Positions 35,292 to 48,288 of a stretch of 64,000 nt of DNA are shown here, piece after piece. The DNA comes from Paramecium pentaurelia. Its lineage: Eukaryota > Ciliophora > Oligohymenophorea > Peniculida > Parameciidae. The translations under genes were made by a program, and so were the position numbers. The notes under the pieces are model-generated. The model was given only the letters and a program-made list of their open reading frames with translations. It searched no databases and was not told the DNA's origin. The stretch spans positions 92,228-156,227 of the forward strand of contig CAJJDO010000171.1 in the NCBI GenBank assembly GCA_905183005.1, written 5' to 3'. Every line of letters begins with the position of its first letter. The first letter of the stretch is position 1.

Positions 35292-36494
35292 GTAGTATTT
35301 TAATTTAATGTAGTCGTTTATATTGCCATCAAATATATATAGTTAATTTAGAATATGTAATTTGTTGAATGACTTATGGAAAATATATTAAAATCTGATA
35401 ATTTTTATAATTATAAATGTGAACACTTTAGATCAATTTAACATTTGTTATAATAAAGTTTATGTATTATTTAGATGAATTAAATGAAGTTTAAAGATTT
35501 TGTAATTATCACCTAAAAAAATCTATATAACTTTAAATCCTTTCTTCAATTTTAAATTACAAATTTTTACAAAAATTCAAGAAATAATATAAAATTTTGA
35601 AATTGAAACCTTCTTGGTTATTTAATTTTCTTTAAAAGTATATTTATATATTAGAAAAAAGATAATTAATAAAAATTAATCTTCTAAAATAAGTAAACAA
35701 AGTTTTAATTAAAGAATCTCCTTATACTTTTTATCACCTATAACTCAGAGTAGACTGTAGTTTTTAAGTATAAATTGCATACTTAAGCTTAAATTTAATT
35801 GTATTTTCTACTGTATATTATAAGATAAACAAATTTTATATAAATATAATTATAAAGAATTTATTCTAATTAAAAAGTTTATTGGAAGTGTAAGTTTTTC
35901 GAGGAATTTCAAATGATACAGCTGGTAGTTTTCTTAATACTTTGATAATTAAAATAATTATCAAAAATTCAATTTTGATTCATTTCTTCAAATGAATAAG
36001 AAAAAAGGGTATGAATACTTTTTTGTACTTTTATGTGGTGATGTTTAATTTAAAAATATTAATTATTAAATTATTAGGAAAACCTTAATTTTGCTTTGCA
36101 GGTTTAAATATTGGTATATGAGCAATGCAATTTTAGTAAATTATAATTTTATTTTAAAATGGAATTAATAATAAAAATTATTTAAAACAAATGTTACGCA
36201 TGCTTAAATATTTAAATACCAGACCTTAATAAATTATTAGGATTTTAGAAATGTATTTTTGAATGGATAATTTCTTATTTATTAATATTATATTTTGAAA
36301 GTATGATATGAAATTCTAATTAAATTTTTATTAACCTTTATTTTTATAATTTAACATAATCAAATTTGATATATATAAATATATATAATGATTAATTTTT
36401 ATGGAAATAAATTAAAGAAATTGATTAGTTGTTTAATTATATATCTTGAATAAATCACAAAATTGAATTATTTCTTTTTTTATTTACCAAAAAG
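35292..36494. other. Intergenic between divergent genes
   Basis: 1.2 kb of AT-rich DNA between the start codons of the minus-strand DUF4215 protein and the plus-strand WD40 protein. No convincing coding frame. Contains long A/T runs and short palindromes such as aataattatc near 35950, which are expected at this base composition. Confidence 0.5.
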
Positions 36495-37565
36495 ATGTCA
36501 CAAAAATAAGTAATTATTTCTCTAATTAGATAGCTTTATAATTATAAACTCATTCCAGAGTTCTCATACAAATAACATAGACATAATACTGCTTTAGCAA
36601 TTAATTATTCAAATACAATGTTATTTGTTGCAGATGAAATAACTATTTTGGTGTTCTAGTTTAAAAATGAATTGAAAAAACTATAATAAGTTAAATCACA
36701 TTCAAGTAAGATTACTACTCTAAATGTCTTTAAACAACAATCAGGTTTAATTTCTGCTTCCCATGATGGTTCAATTATTTTATGGTCTTAAATTATAAAT
36801 CCTAATTTCAAGTATTTAGCTAGATTAAAAGGACATACAGATCAAATAACTTGTTTAGTATTACATCCTTTTTCAAATAAATTAATTATAAGCGGATCTA
36901 ATGACAAATCAATAAAATTTTGGACTTTCAATTATTCATAATTCTAAAATTAATCATCCTCATCTTGGTCTTGCTCTTAAACTATATCACGACATAATGC
37001 CTCTGTTTCTGAAATATCTATAAATTAAGATGGTAATAAATTACTCTCATGTGCAGAAAAATAAATAATGATTATGAACTATTCTGACTCAAATTAATGG
37101 TAAGTAAAACAGCTGATATAAATATCTGATGTTGGAGTAAGATTGTCATTTATAAATGATTACTTATTTGCTTACTAACCATGGTCAGGGAAATCTATTC
37201 ATATATATATATTAGATTCTATTGAGGAAGAATATATCAAATCAAGAGAAATCCCTATTTAAGGAGAAAAAGATCCTTGCTGGTTTTATTTTCCCTCTCT
37301 TTATGTTCCTTCAAAAAATATATTAATATGCAAGAATGGACATAAAGTGAATGTATTATAATTCACATTCTCTTAATTTGGCTGGAAATGCAATTTGGAA
37401 TAAAGCATTGATTATGGACATAATTGGATATTCGGAACCTTAAGTGAGGATGGTTAATATTTAATAACAAGTGATTGGTTATCAAAATCAATTCAGATTA
37501 GATAATTAACTTAGTAAGAGGAAATTTAATAATTTGTTAAAAATAATATAAATTATTATTTATGA
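36495..37565 (+). CDS. WD40-repeat protein (356 aa), paralogue of the 29.6-31.1 kb gene
   Basis: One exon of 357 codons from ATG 36495-36497 (MSQKQVIISLIRQLYNYKLI) to TGA 37563-37565. Blades are recognisable: SGLISASHDGSIILWSQ, ARLKGHTDQITCLVLHP with LIISGSNDKSIKFW, NASVSEISINQDGNKLLSCA, and the late DYGHNWIFGTLSEDGQYLIT. It corresponds to the C-terminal WD40 half of the minus-strand protein (compare GHMDGVLCCKINPL and SGSIDKTIKFW) but lacks its zinc motif and coiled coil. An apparent intron-like GTAATT...TTAG near 36510 is a multiple of codons out of register with the reading used here and is not needed. Scaffold role likely; partner unknown. Confidence 0.85.
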
Positions 37566-38352
37566 ATACTATATTATAATTATATAATATTTCACTCCAT
37601 TATATTTGGTATGTCCTAATATCCTAACAATTAATTAATATATTCTTAGCACACTAACTATATATTTCGTATTTTTATCTCAAAGAATTTGTATATAAAG
37701 TTTGAAAAATTAGAATTTCAATAAATTCTAATACTTTGTACTTTAATTAATTATTTTTATTCAGATTAAAAAGGAATATTTGAATAAGTTTAATGTATAT
37801 AAAGTTAGAACATTCTATTGAAGATAAAGTACTAAATCATAAGTTTTTGGATCCTTTCTATTAGTAGAGCTATATTATCAATCATTATTTAACAATTGTT
37901 AACACATCTCTCCGTTTTTTTAAATATTCCCTCTTCCCTCCTTGCTTCTTTCATCAAACCCTTATAAAGTTATACTTAAACTTATAAAATATATTAAGTT
38001 GAAATTGTAAAATCAATCTACTTTACAAAGATTAATTTTTCACTAGTAAATATTCTAGACAAAAGGTTTAACCAAATTTCTTTTGCATATTAAAAGATGA
38101 CATTTAGATCTAAAATTTAATAAGTTTTTGGAGAACAAAACTAATTCACAACTATAAGAGTCATTAAGAAACAAAAAGTTACAATTACTCTTTTCTTTTC
38201 AAATTAAAAAATTAATTTTTAAATAATTCTAATTATTAAGCATTAATGAATTTGATCAAAGTATAATCTCATAAATTTTAAATCTAATGTCAATTAATAA
38301 ATAGGTTAGAGCTACTCGCATTAGTGTGTATATATTGCTTTATATACATAAA
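37566..38352. other. Intergenic, AT-rich
   Basis: 787 bp following the WD40 gene. No recognisable protein motif or RNA gene in either strand. Confidence 0.5.
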
Positions 38353-38592
38353 ATGTCTTAATATTAAGCATAAAAAATTTTTTTTGATTCACTTGGGCTT
38401 TCCAGGTATAAATTATCTAATTTTTATTTAATTTTTTCTAAAGAAATTCTTGTGAACTGTTTTTTATTATGTGGAATTTTTGATGAGATAAAGGATTATG
38501 AAAATGGGAAGTTCGAGATTATTTGTCAAGAAAATATTCAAAAATTTATAAACATTATAATTTACTTTTTTAAATATCAAGCTATTTAGTGA
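38353..38592 (+). CDS. Short hypothetical ORF (79 aa), doubtful
   Basis: A frame from ATG 38353-38355 (MSQYQAQKIFFDSLGLSRYK) to TGA 38590-38592 uses several TAA codons as Gln near its start and has a hydrophobic centre and charged C-terminal half. It may be a real small protein, a fragment of a larger broken gene, or chance, because frames of 80 codons are common here when only TGA stops. No homology is recognised. Confidence 0.3.
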
Positions 38593-39352
38593 GGATTATT
38601 AAAAATTAATGATTTTCTTAATTTAATACAGAGATAAGTATGTATTATATAAGCCTTTACTTTACGCTATTTATATTTAATTACTTATTAGATAAATATG
38701 ACTAAATCAATTTGCAAATGATGTAAACAAATAATTAGTTAAAAATTTTCATAGCACCACATTAAAAAAAAGGATTACTAGTTTTTTGTTATGAATTAAA
38801 TTATTCCTTATGATAAAATAAACATTTTTGTAATTTTTTAGGATATTTAAAGCATGTCTGCTTAATTAATGTTCTTTAATTATTAGACATCTATTTATTA
38901 AGGAAATCATATTAGAATGGAGCTTCTAATTTTCATTTGATTTACACCATTAATTTTATATAAAATCAACTATAAAAAGAAGGTGATGAAAAGGATTACG
39001 CTTATTTTTCATAGTCAAAAAGAAATCCAAATTTCAAGTATCTGGATAAAGTTACCATTTTTGAATAAATTTCATAAATATTTATCTTATCTATATATAT
39101 CATAATAAACAAATATTTAAATTACATGATTTACAATACCCTTGTAGTGGGTGGATTTACATTATTTTATTATGAGATAATAATGCTTTATATTTTTCTT
39201 AAAATTGAGGTGACATCATAAGTGATATTAATTTTTGTTTGAATTAGGGAATGCAAAATACATTATTTATTACTTTGCACATTTTTTCGCTTTATATCAA
39301 CTAAAATTCATCATATTTAATTCGACATTTGTAAGAATTATTGTAATAATAA
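38593..39352. other. Region with weak coding character upstream of the DUF4215 gene
   Basis: A plus frame ending at TGA 39240-39242 contains a protein-like stretch (NGASNFHLIYTINFIQNQL, KRNPNFKYLDKVTIFEQIS) near 38915-39070 but lacks a clear start, and its 3' end becomes hydrophobic and nondescript. It may be a gene relic. The last ~110 bp should contain the promoter of the gene starting at 39353. Confidence 0.3.
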
Positions 39353-42300
39353 ATGTTTTTATTAGGGTTATTCATAGGTTACTTTAGCATCATAGATGCT
39401 TAATGGAGAATAAGATATGAATATTTGTTTTCGAATGTTAATTTTCAAGAAAGAATTAGAACAGATTAAATGAATTACCCTTTCGTTCATTTTACTTCAT
39501 CATTTATGATTCCAACATAATTTGATAGGACAGCTAATTTTATTAGTTGCACAAATCCAGAAACAAGCTATATAACATTGAATTCTTAATATCCATAAGT
39601 TTAATAGTATTATTGTGAAATTAGAAAACATTTTTATAGCTCATCTTATTATTATGATCACTATTAAAGCTCTTTTTTAAAGGGATTTTTATCATTCGAT
39701 TTATATTTTTAAGGTACTTGGACTAATGGAAAGGTGACATTTTCAATCGATTTATTTACAGGAGAGTATCTATATAATTCACCCTCTACATATGCACTTA
39801 ATAGTTAATTTTGTGATGAAATTGCTTATGATATCAGGACAGTTAATTTTACAATACCTTATAATGTAAATGGTGATTTTTTATTTGGAATCCAAAATAC
39901 AAATGAAAATGGCTAGGTTTCAATTAGGAACATATATTAAATGTATTACGAAATCATTTGTTATCCTTCATGCAAGTCATGTACAGGACCTAAATAAAAT
40001 GAATGTACAGCATGTTACTTTGGAACACCAACGAACAATGTTTGTCTGCCATGTCCATCAGATTAATACTATGTTAAAAATGTTGGGTGTAGATTGAAAT
40101 GCGATTCTATTTAACCATTATGTTTTAATGGATTTTGCAATGCTTGTCCAAGTATATTTAAGTTATTTAGTTTAGGTAATTTCTAATTAGGATATGTTAT
40201 AGTCAATTAAAAAATATCTAATGATCCTAATAGTTATAAAGATTTTTTATAATGGTCTAAAATCTATGACCCAAAATTCATTGACAATTCTGTAGATGTA
40301 TTTCATTATACAAAAAATGGTTAAAATATCTTACTCTATGGAATATTTAAGCAAAGCTCAGGAATTATGAGATAAGTTTCAATATCAAATGTATGGGGAT
40401 ATTATATGAAAGTAAAAATTATGATAATCATTTTCAATGGGTTTCCAATGGATTGTGGAATTTAATTCAAATTTATGGAATCATCATTCTTTTATTTCAT
40501 ATTTTTAATGTAATTATAATAGAAAACATATGAGTTCGATAACAATACTCTTGTTGGTTCCATATATAAGAATAGTTCTGGAATTTAATTGCACAAATTT
40601 AAGGAATTTTAAGAGACTTCTCTAGGTCCTTATGAATCTTATTCCAGTTCCTATAAATATATTATTGATGGTGTTTTTGACTTGCCTAAATATACTATTT
40701 TGTTTTCAGCTATTGGTAATTTTAGGTAAATATTTTATATATGAATTCTTAGCGACACATCATTTGGTTGGGCATTTTAATCAATTTGGTTTGGCACATA
40801 GAGATGTACAAATAATTGTTAAGCTTGCGATGTAAATTTCAAATGCACTTACTGTTCATCATAAACTTTTAGATATAGAGATGGAACATGTATTTCGACT
40901 TGTAATCAACCCCATTAGAATATAATTTCGGATTATTGTAAGGATTTAGATGATGAAACTCCATGTAATGAATTAATTAAATATAGATTCATAACTATTG
41001 ATAAGAGAAGATGTGAATCATTTTGAATTAGATTATTACCCTGAATACACTTTAGTTTCTTAAAGAGGTTAAAATTTTTTAAAAGGACCTGATATATATT
41101 TTTCATATTTGAAAGGATTAAGAATATTTGGTGGTTAGTTCATTTGGGCATAAGCAAGATTTAGAAGAGTTCATCAAAACTTAGGTCCTCATCATAGTAT
41201 TTCAATAGGTTTTTATGTATTTTTTGGTCCATTATTCCCTTCAGATGGAAAGTTCATCTATTAAATTGATTAATAGGATCCATTATACACATCCACACTG
41301 AATGCAGTTACTTTCTAAAATGGCACAAAATAATAGATCATTAGAAAGAAAATAAATCATTCTTTAAATCATTTAATATTAGAGTTAGAATGCTTTGGAG
41401 AAAACAATGAAGTACAATAAGCCTATTGTGGATTTTATAATTATTACTTAGCTATTCATTATTGTTAACCTTTTTGTTTATAATGTACTGATGAAAAAAC
41501 TTGTACTAATTGGAATAGTACTTATAATCCCTCTTTAATTTAATTTTCTTAAGACGAATGTTAAACAAATTAGTATTTTGATGTCTACTAATTATTGTGT
41601 GTTAATTGTGAACCCAGTTGTTCAACTTGTAAATCTAAAACAGTTTGTTTGACTTGTATAAATCCTACTTATACTTTAACGAAGGTAGGATGTTTTTGTA
41701 AACTAAATCAAATTGAAGAATCCAATTAATGTGTTAATTGTCCAATTGAATGTAATTAATGTTCAAGTTCATCTTATTGTACTGAATGTTTATCTATAAA
41801 TAATCGTAAATTATTAAATGGATAATGTATTTGCATAGATGGTTATTATTAAAAAGATTAAGATATTATATGCTCATTATGTGATAAATTTTGTGGTACT
41901 TGTTTTGGTCCAACTTCTAATGATTGCTTAACTTGCAATATTGAAGTGTTGAATATCTAATTAATAGAATCTACTTGTAAATGTCCAACCAATTCTTTTT
42001 ATTAAAATTCATACAATACATGTACATTTTGTCATACAACTTGCTTAACTTGTCTTAATGACAGTATTGATGGCTGTTTAACTTGCGATTCATAATAAAA
42101 TAGATAATTATAAGGATTAAAGTGTACTTGCACAACAGGATTCTACACATAAAATAATATTTGTATTTAATGTCCTAATAATATTGATGTATCACTTTTA
42201 GAATGTTATAAATATTGTGATAATGGTGATCTAATATGGAATACGAATACTTGTAATACTTGTGGATAAGGATTTAATTTAATATCTAATGAATGTGTTC

Positions 42301-43463
42301 CAATTTGTGGAGATCTGTTAGTTGTTGGGTATGAGTAATGTGATGATGGCAATAATATTTTAGATGATAAATGTTATAATTGTCAATTCTAATGTCCAAT
42401 TAACTGTTAAACTTGTGACATAAACACTATACTACCTTGTCCAGATATTTGTGGAGATGGATTAATTACTGGTGATGAAGAGTGTGAGGATGGAAACGAC
42501 ATCTAATTTGATGGATGTTTTGATTGTAAATATTAATGTTAGACTTAATGTACTAAATGTATTAAGGGTAAATGTTCTGAATGTGCTACTTTAGGATGGT
42601 AAATTGATGTCTCATCTGAACCTTGGCTTTGTAAGGAAGTTTGTGGAGATGGTTTAAGAGTTGGAATTGAAGAATGCGATGATGCTAATTTCTATGACTT
42701 TGATGGGTGTCATAATTGCAAATTTTTATGTAGAATAGGATGCTCTTTTTGTGATTATGAACAGAGAAAATGCTTGAGTTGTGAATTTGAAGGATTTTAG
42801 CCTTCTGATTATTTTTGTTAACCTATCCTAAATGATGGATTGCTTGTATGGGATCCATATGGATTCTTTTATGAAAGAGCTCATAAATCAAATAGGTGTG
42901 ATAATTGTTATTCTGAATGTGGATCGTGTGGAGGGGTTTTTTTCAAATTTGAATGTTAACCATTAGAATGTACTAGTTGTGTGAATAAAAAATGCTAAGC
43001 TTGTATTTCTGGACAAACTCTTTCAACTAATAATATTTGTTAACCAATTTGTGGTGATAATATAAAAGCCTATAATGAATACTGCGAAGACTCACATGTG
43101 TTACCGTATAGAGGATGCCAAAATTGTAGACCTAAATGTTAAGATTCTTGTTCTAAATGTGATATAATATACAAGGATTACTAGTATTACGGAATAGGAT
43201 GTTTACAATGCAAAGACGGGTACAAATTAAATGACTTTCTATGTTATTCTAAATGTGGCGAATTTCTATTTTCATATGATAAGGAGTGCGATGATGGTAA
43301 TTTAATTCCTGATGATGGTTGCCACTTCTGCTAATTGAATTGCCAAAAATCTTGTCTATTTTGTATTAAAGGAGTTTGCCTTGATTGTGAAGAAGGCTAT
43401 GAATTAATATAGTCAAGATGTCATCCTATTATTAATTCTTTTGAATAATATAAATATTCCAAT
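39353..43463 (+). CDS. Giant cysteine-rich DUF4215-repeat membrane protein, 5' part (contig 1)
   Basis: Begins with a clear signal peptide, MFLLGLFIGYFSIIDAQ, followed by a ~450-residue ectodomain and then dense Cys-rich modules. Introns are 40726-40752 (27 nt) and probably 41013-41031 (19 nt, begins GTG), which restores the frame. From ~41580 there are furin-like CxxC modules (CEPSCSTCKSKTVCLTC, CHTTCLTCLND). From ~42300 come DUF4215 modules: CGDLLVVGYEQCDDGNNILD, CGDGLITGDEECEDGNDIQF, CGDGLRVGIEECDDANFYDF and CGEFLFSYDKECDDGNLIPD. The frame is uninterrupted up to a single N at 43464, after which the previous 1.25 kb is repeated. The real gene probably continues at 44708. Strongly related in plan to the minus-strand gene at 31690-35291. 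Probably a cell-surface protein. Confidence 0.85.
42217..43463 (+). repeat. Direct repeat copy A flanking the N at 43464
   Basis: Near-identical to 43465-44707 and ending exactly at the single N. Differences (4-nt deletion, a few substitutions) are concentrated at the beginning of the second copy, as expected for a low-quality contig end. Read as an unmerged contig overlap. Confidence 0.85.
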
Positions 43464-43464
43464 N

Positions 43465-44707
43465 GTGATAATGGTGATCTAATATTAAATACGAATACAT
43501 GTAATACTTGTGGATAAGGATTTAATTTAATATCTAATGAATCTGTTCCAATTTGTGGAGATCTGTTGTTGGGTATGAGTAATGTGATGATGGTAATAAT
43601 ATTTTAGTTGATAAATGTTATAATTGTCAATTCTAATGTCCAACTAACTGTTAAACTTGTGACATAAACACTATACGACCTTGTCCAGATATTTTTGGAG
43701 ATGGATTAATTATTAGCGATGAAGAGTGTGAGGATGGAAATGACATCTAATTTGATGGTTGTTTTGATTGTAAATATTAATGTTAGACTTAATGTACTAA
43801 ATGTATTAAGGGTAAATGTTCTGAATGTGCTACTTTAGGATGGTAAATTGATGTCTCATCTGAACCTTGGCTTTGTAAGGAAGTTTGTGGAGATGGTTTA
43901 AGAGTTGGAATTGAAGAATGCGATGATGCTAATTTCTATGACTTTGATGGGTGTCATAATTGCAAATTTTTATGTAGAATAGGATGCTCTTTTTGTGATT
44001 ATGAACAGAGAAAATGCTTGAGTTGTGAATTTGAAGGATTTTAGCCTTCTGATTATTTTTGTTAACCTATCCTAAATGATGGATTGCTTGTATGGGATCC
44101 ATATGGATTCTTTTATGAAAGAGCTCATAAATCAAATAGGTGTGATAATTGTTATTCTGAATGTGGATCGTGTGGAGGGGTTTTTTTCAAATTTGAATGT
44201 TAACCATTAGAATGTACTAGTTGTGTGAATAAAAAATGCTAAGCTTGTATTTCTGGACAAACTCTTTCAACTAATAATATTTGTTAACCAATTTGTGGTG
44301 ATAATATAAAAGCCTATAATGAATACTGCGAAGACTCACATGTGTTACCGTATAGAGGATGCCAAAATTGTAGACCTAAATGTTAAGATTCTTGTTCTAA
44401 ATGTGATATAATATACAAGGATTACTAGTATTACGGAATAGGATGTTTACAATGCAAAGACGGGTACAAATTAAATGACTTTCTATGTTATTCTAAATGT
44501 GGCGAATTTCTATTTTCATATGATAAGGAGTGCGATGATGGTAATTTAATTCCTGATGATGGTTGCCACTTCTGCTAATTGAATTGCCAAAAATCTTGTC
44601 TATTTTGTATTAAAGGAGTTTGCCTTGATTGTGAAGAAGGCTATGAATTAATATAGTCAAGATGTCATCCTATTATTAATTCTTTTGAATAATATAAATA
44701 TTCCAAT
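43465..44707 (+). repeat. Direct repeat copy B flanking the N at 43464
   Basis: Begins at the base after the N and repeats 42217-43463; the sequence becomes unique immediately afterwards. See copy A. Confidence 0.85.
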
Positions 44708-47700
44708 GATTTTAAATGCTTGTAATCACATAAGAATTGGATTATGAAAAACAGCAACTTCGGATAGAATGATGTCAATAATTATATTAATTTATAGAAT
44801 TCTTCTTGTAAATTTTGTTTGATTAATTGTGAGATATGCAATGAAGAATCTTGTATAAGCTGTGTAAAAGGATATTATTTAAATGAATAACAATAATGCT
44901 AATCGGAATGTGGTGATGGTATTCTAACATAAGATGAATAATGTGAATTGAATGAACAATATTGCTTTAATTGCAAATATATTCATCCTTAATATTGCTA
45001 AAAATCTATAAATAATGTATGCATAAATTGTGATGATGGTTATTATTTTGATGAACTTGAAAAGTTATGTAAATTATCATGTGGAGATGGTGGAGATGGC
45101 ATATTAATTTATAATGAAAAATACTAAATACAATCAAAAATTGATTGTAAGTTTTAGTGTAGTGAAGATTGTTTGGTTTGTAAAAATGGATTTTGCTAAT
45201 AATGTAAAGATTCATTTAATATTTGGAATGGATAATGTCACAAAGTTGAGAAATTAATTAGATCACAATTGGAATGTAAAGAACATATTTAGGGTTTATG
45301 TATATAATGTTATGAATAATATGTGTTAAATTTATAAGGTGAGTGCATACCATCTTGTTAAGACAGCTGCGTCATTTGTAAATTTGGATAATGCTATGAA
45401 TGCAAAGAATCATACTATTTATATTAGAATACTTGTTATCCAGAAAATGAATGCTCTTTGTACTTTATTTCTGATTTTTCAGTATTTGATATTACTTGTA
45501 GAAATTTATAATCAATTGAAATATAAAGGAACAATCAACAATCTTTAGATTCTGATGAAATATCTAATCGCTTGTAATTTCTTTTTGGATATGATTTTGA
45601 TTTAATTGATTCACAATTTTTTGAAAATTGGTTATTCTTAAATAAAACATTAAACGGCTAATAAATTTAAATAGTTGAAGATGAGATAATTTAAATCAAC
45701 ATAGATAATAATGATTCAGATTCATATTTTAATCTTTAAGAGTTAAATTGTAATACTGATTGTTTACTTTGTTTTGATACATAATGTATTCAATGCTAAA
45801 TAGGGTATTTAATTGTTGACTTTTCTTGTGTTTCAAACTGTGGTGATTCATTAACAGTAGGAAATGAATAATGTGACGATGGTAATATATATGAGTATGA
45901 TGGATGCTACGAATGTTAATATTAATGTTAGAAGTATTGTGAAATTTGCGAAAGAGGAAATTGTATTAAATGCATTTCTAATTTTGTATTTGATTCTCTC
46001 CAATAATGTCGTTAAATGGAATAATTATCAATTACTCAGAATTAAGATTGTCGAATAATTTAAAATAATCAATGCATATTGTGTGAACATGGAAATCTTG
46101 AGTCTATAACTGGAATTTGCATCTTAGATTACTATTTAGAAAACTAATGTATAGGTCATTGCAATATATGTTTAAATTAAAAATGTCAACAATGTGAGTA
46201 TGGTTATTACGGAACATATTGTCTTGAGGGAGATGGGTCAAATCTTCCAATTGAGCGTTGCACTGATTTCAACTAATAATAATCATAAATTTGCAAATAA
46301 TTTTAAGAATGTAATTAAAATTGCATTTACTGTGTTAATAAAATATGTTATCTCTGTAATGAAGGAACTTATTTATTTAATAATGAATGCATTATATCAA
46401 AAATTGATAAAGTTGCATATAAGAGTGACATTGAACCAAAATGTGGAGATGGAATTGTTTAAATTTATGAAGAATGTGATGATAGAAATACAAAATAGTT
46501 TGATGGCTGTTTTTATTGTAAATTCTCTTGTGATACAAATTGTTATGATTGTTTTTAAGGAATCTGCTAGACTTGCTAAGATGGTTTTATTTTGAATTAA
46601 AATCATTTATGTGATCCACTTTGTGGTGATAATTTTGTAGTTCCATTTTCAATAGAATAGTGTGATGATGGTAATTTCAAATCTCTTGATGGTTGTTATA
46701 AATGCAAATATGAATGTCTATCTAATTGTCTTGATTGTAATTAAATACTATGTCTTAAATGTGAAGAAGGCTTTGAAACCAATAAGTCTTATTGTGTTCC
46801 TATATGTGGAGATGGTATCATAATTTAATAATTTGAGGATTGCGAAGATTTAAATGATGAACCTTATGATGGTTGTTATGAATGCAAATTTTAATGTAGA
46901 CAAAATTGTAAATTATGTAGTCAAGGGGTTTGCTTAGATGAATGTCCTGAAGGAATGATTTATGTTGGTGATATTTGTATGCCGAAAAAATGTATTGATA
47001 ATTGCCAAATATGTGAGAAAGGAGATTGCTTTGAATGCAATATAGGATATTCTTATGATGGGTTAAAAAATTAATGTATTTAAGATAAATTATCAGACTC
47101 TTCTTTAAATGTATCAATGATTGAAATGGATGAAAACTTATACATATGTCGTCTTACAGAATGTGTTTTTTCACCAGCCCCTATTCTGTAAGTAATCTTA
47201 ATTAACCAGACTTTTTCAAGATAATATGTGGAGATCTTCTTCGATTAACAAGTTAAATTGAAATTTGATGAAGAAGAATTAAAATTTCAATTCAATTTTA
47301 CTAATTTAAAGTAAGGAGATTATATTATTACATTGCATTAAAAATAACCAATAAATTATGAAATAAATTTTGCTTCTTACATAGTTGAAATTGAAAATTT
47401 AGCTTCAATAAATGAAAAACCATTCTTGCAAATATTTTGCTCTTCAGATGTCATTAATTCTAATAACTAAACCCTTTAAAATAAATTTGCCTCTATCAAA
47501 TTAAATTACCCTTAAATCTTATCTAATGAATAAAAATAAACATCTTAATTTATGCAAAATACTAATAAAGTATTCATGTATGGAGCTATCTCAGTTAGTT
47601 TGGTTTCATTATTTGCAGGAGATTCTTCATTCTTTTTAGAAACACTTAATGTATTATAATAATAATCTTTCTTGAAATTTATTAATGTTGATTACCCTGA

Positions 47701-48287
47701 AAATCTTTACATTTATTTTGAGGCTTCTGATATGTTAAGTGTTAGTTCATATTTTAGTTAATTAAATTTGGATTACTATTATAATTTCATATCACAGAAA
47801 ACAGAACCTCTTTAAGTGAACGGAAAATTTGAACTTTATGATGTAGATCCTGATTTGATTATAAGTTTACTTCCTTAGGTTTTTTAATGTTCAGGTATTG
47901 TACTACTTTTGTTTTTGAGCAGATTAATCTATAGGTTATTTCATTTGATTATGTCCAAAAAATAGATCTATGATTACTTTAATTCTAAATCATAATTCTT
48001 AATAAAATCATTTTTAACAATATTAAATACTTTGAGAATTTAGATGAAGAATTTGATAAATTTAAGAAGAAATTTAAACTCTAACTATATAAAAATTTTC
48101 TTCTCATTAAATGCTTGGGATATACTTTTTAAATCGATATTATAAATTCGCTATACTTAATTTAAATAAGCTAGGGAATATATTCAACTGATAGGTAGTT
48201 TTCTATTGATATATACATATGGTTCATATATGATTGAATTTTTAAGGAAAAAGGGGAAGTCAGAGAATAAATATGATTTTGAATCAA
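43465..48287 (+). CDS. DUF4215-repeat membrane protein, middle part and membrane domain (contig 2)
   Basis: The first 1,243 nt re-present 42217-43463; near the start this copy has a 4-nt deletion (around 43566) and Cys-to-Ser (TGT to TCT) at about 43541, so the frame is broken there but restored further on. From 44708 new sequence continues in the same frame as contig 1: more modules (CGDSLTVGNEQCDDGNIYEY, CGDGIVQIYEECDDRNTKQF, CGDNFVVPFSIEQCDDGNF, CGDGIIIQQFEDCEDLNDEP), then a Cys-free domain (~47060-47880) and the membrane region (SGIVLLLFLSRLIYRLFHLI, REYIQLIGSFLLIYTYGSYM). It stops at the N at 48288 inside the membrane region. No TGA is met in the main frame. Confidence 0.8.
46830..48287 (+). 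repeat. Direct repeat copy A flanking the N at 48288
   Basis: Its 1,458 nt recur at 48289-49745, and the copy ends exactly at the N. Only scattered differences, e.g. the A/T run near 48160 and single substitutions in the membrane domain. Confidence 0.85.
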
Positions 48288-48288
48288 N

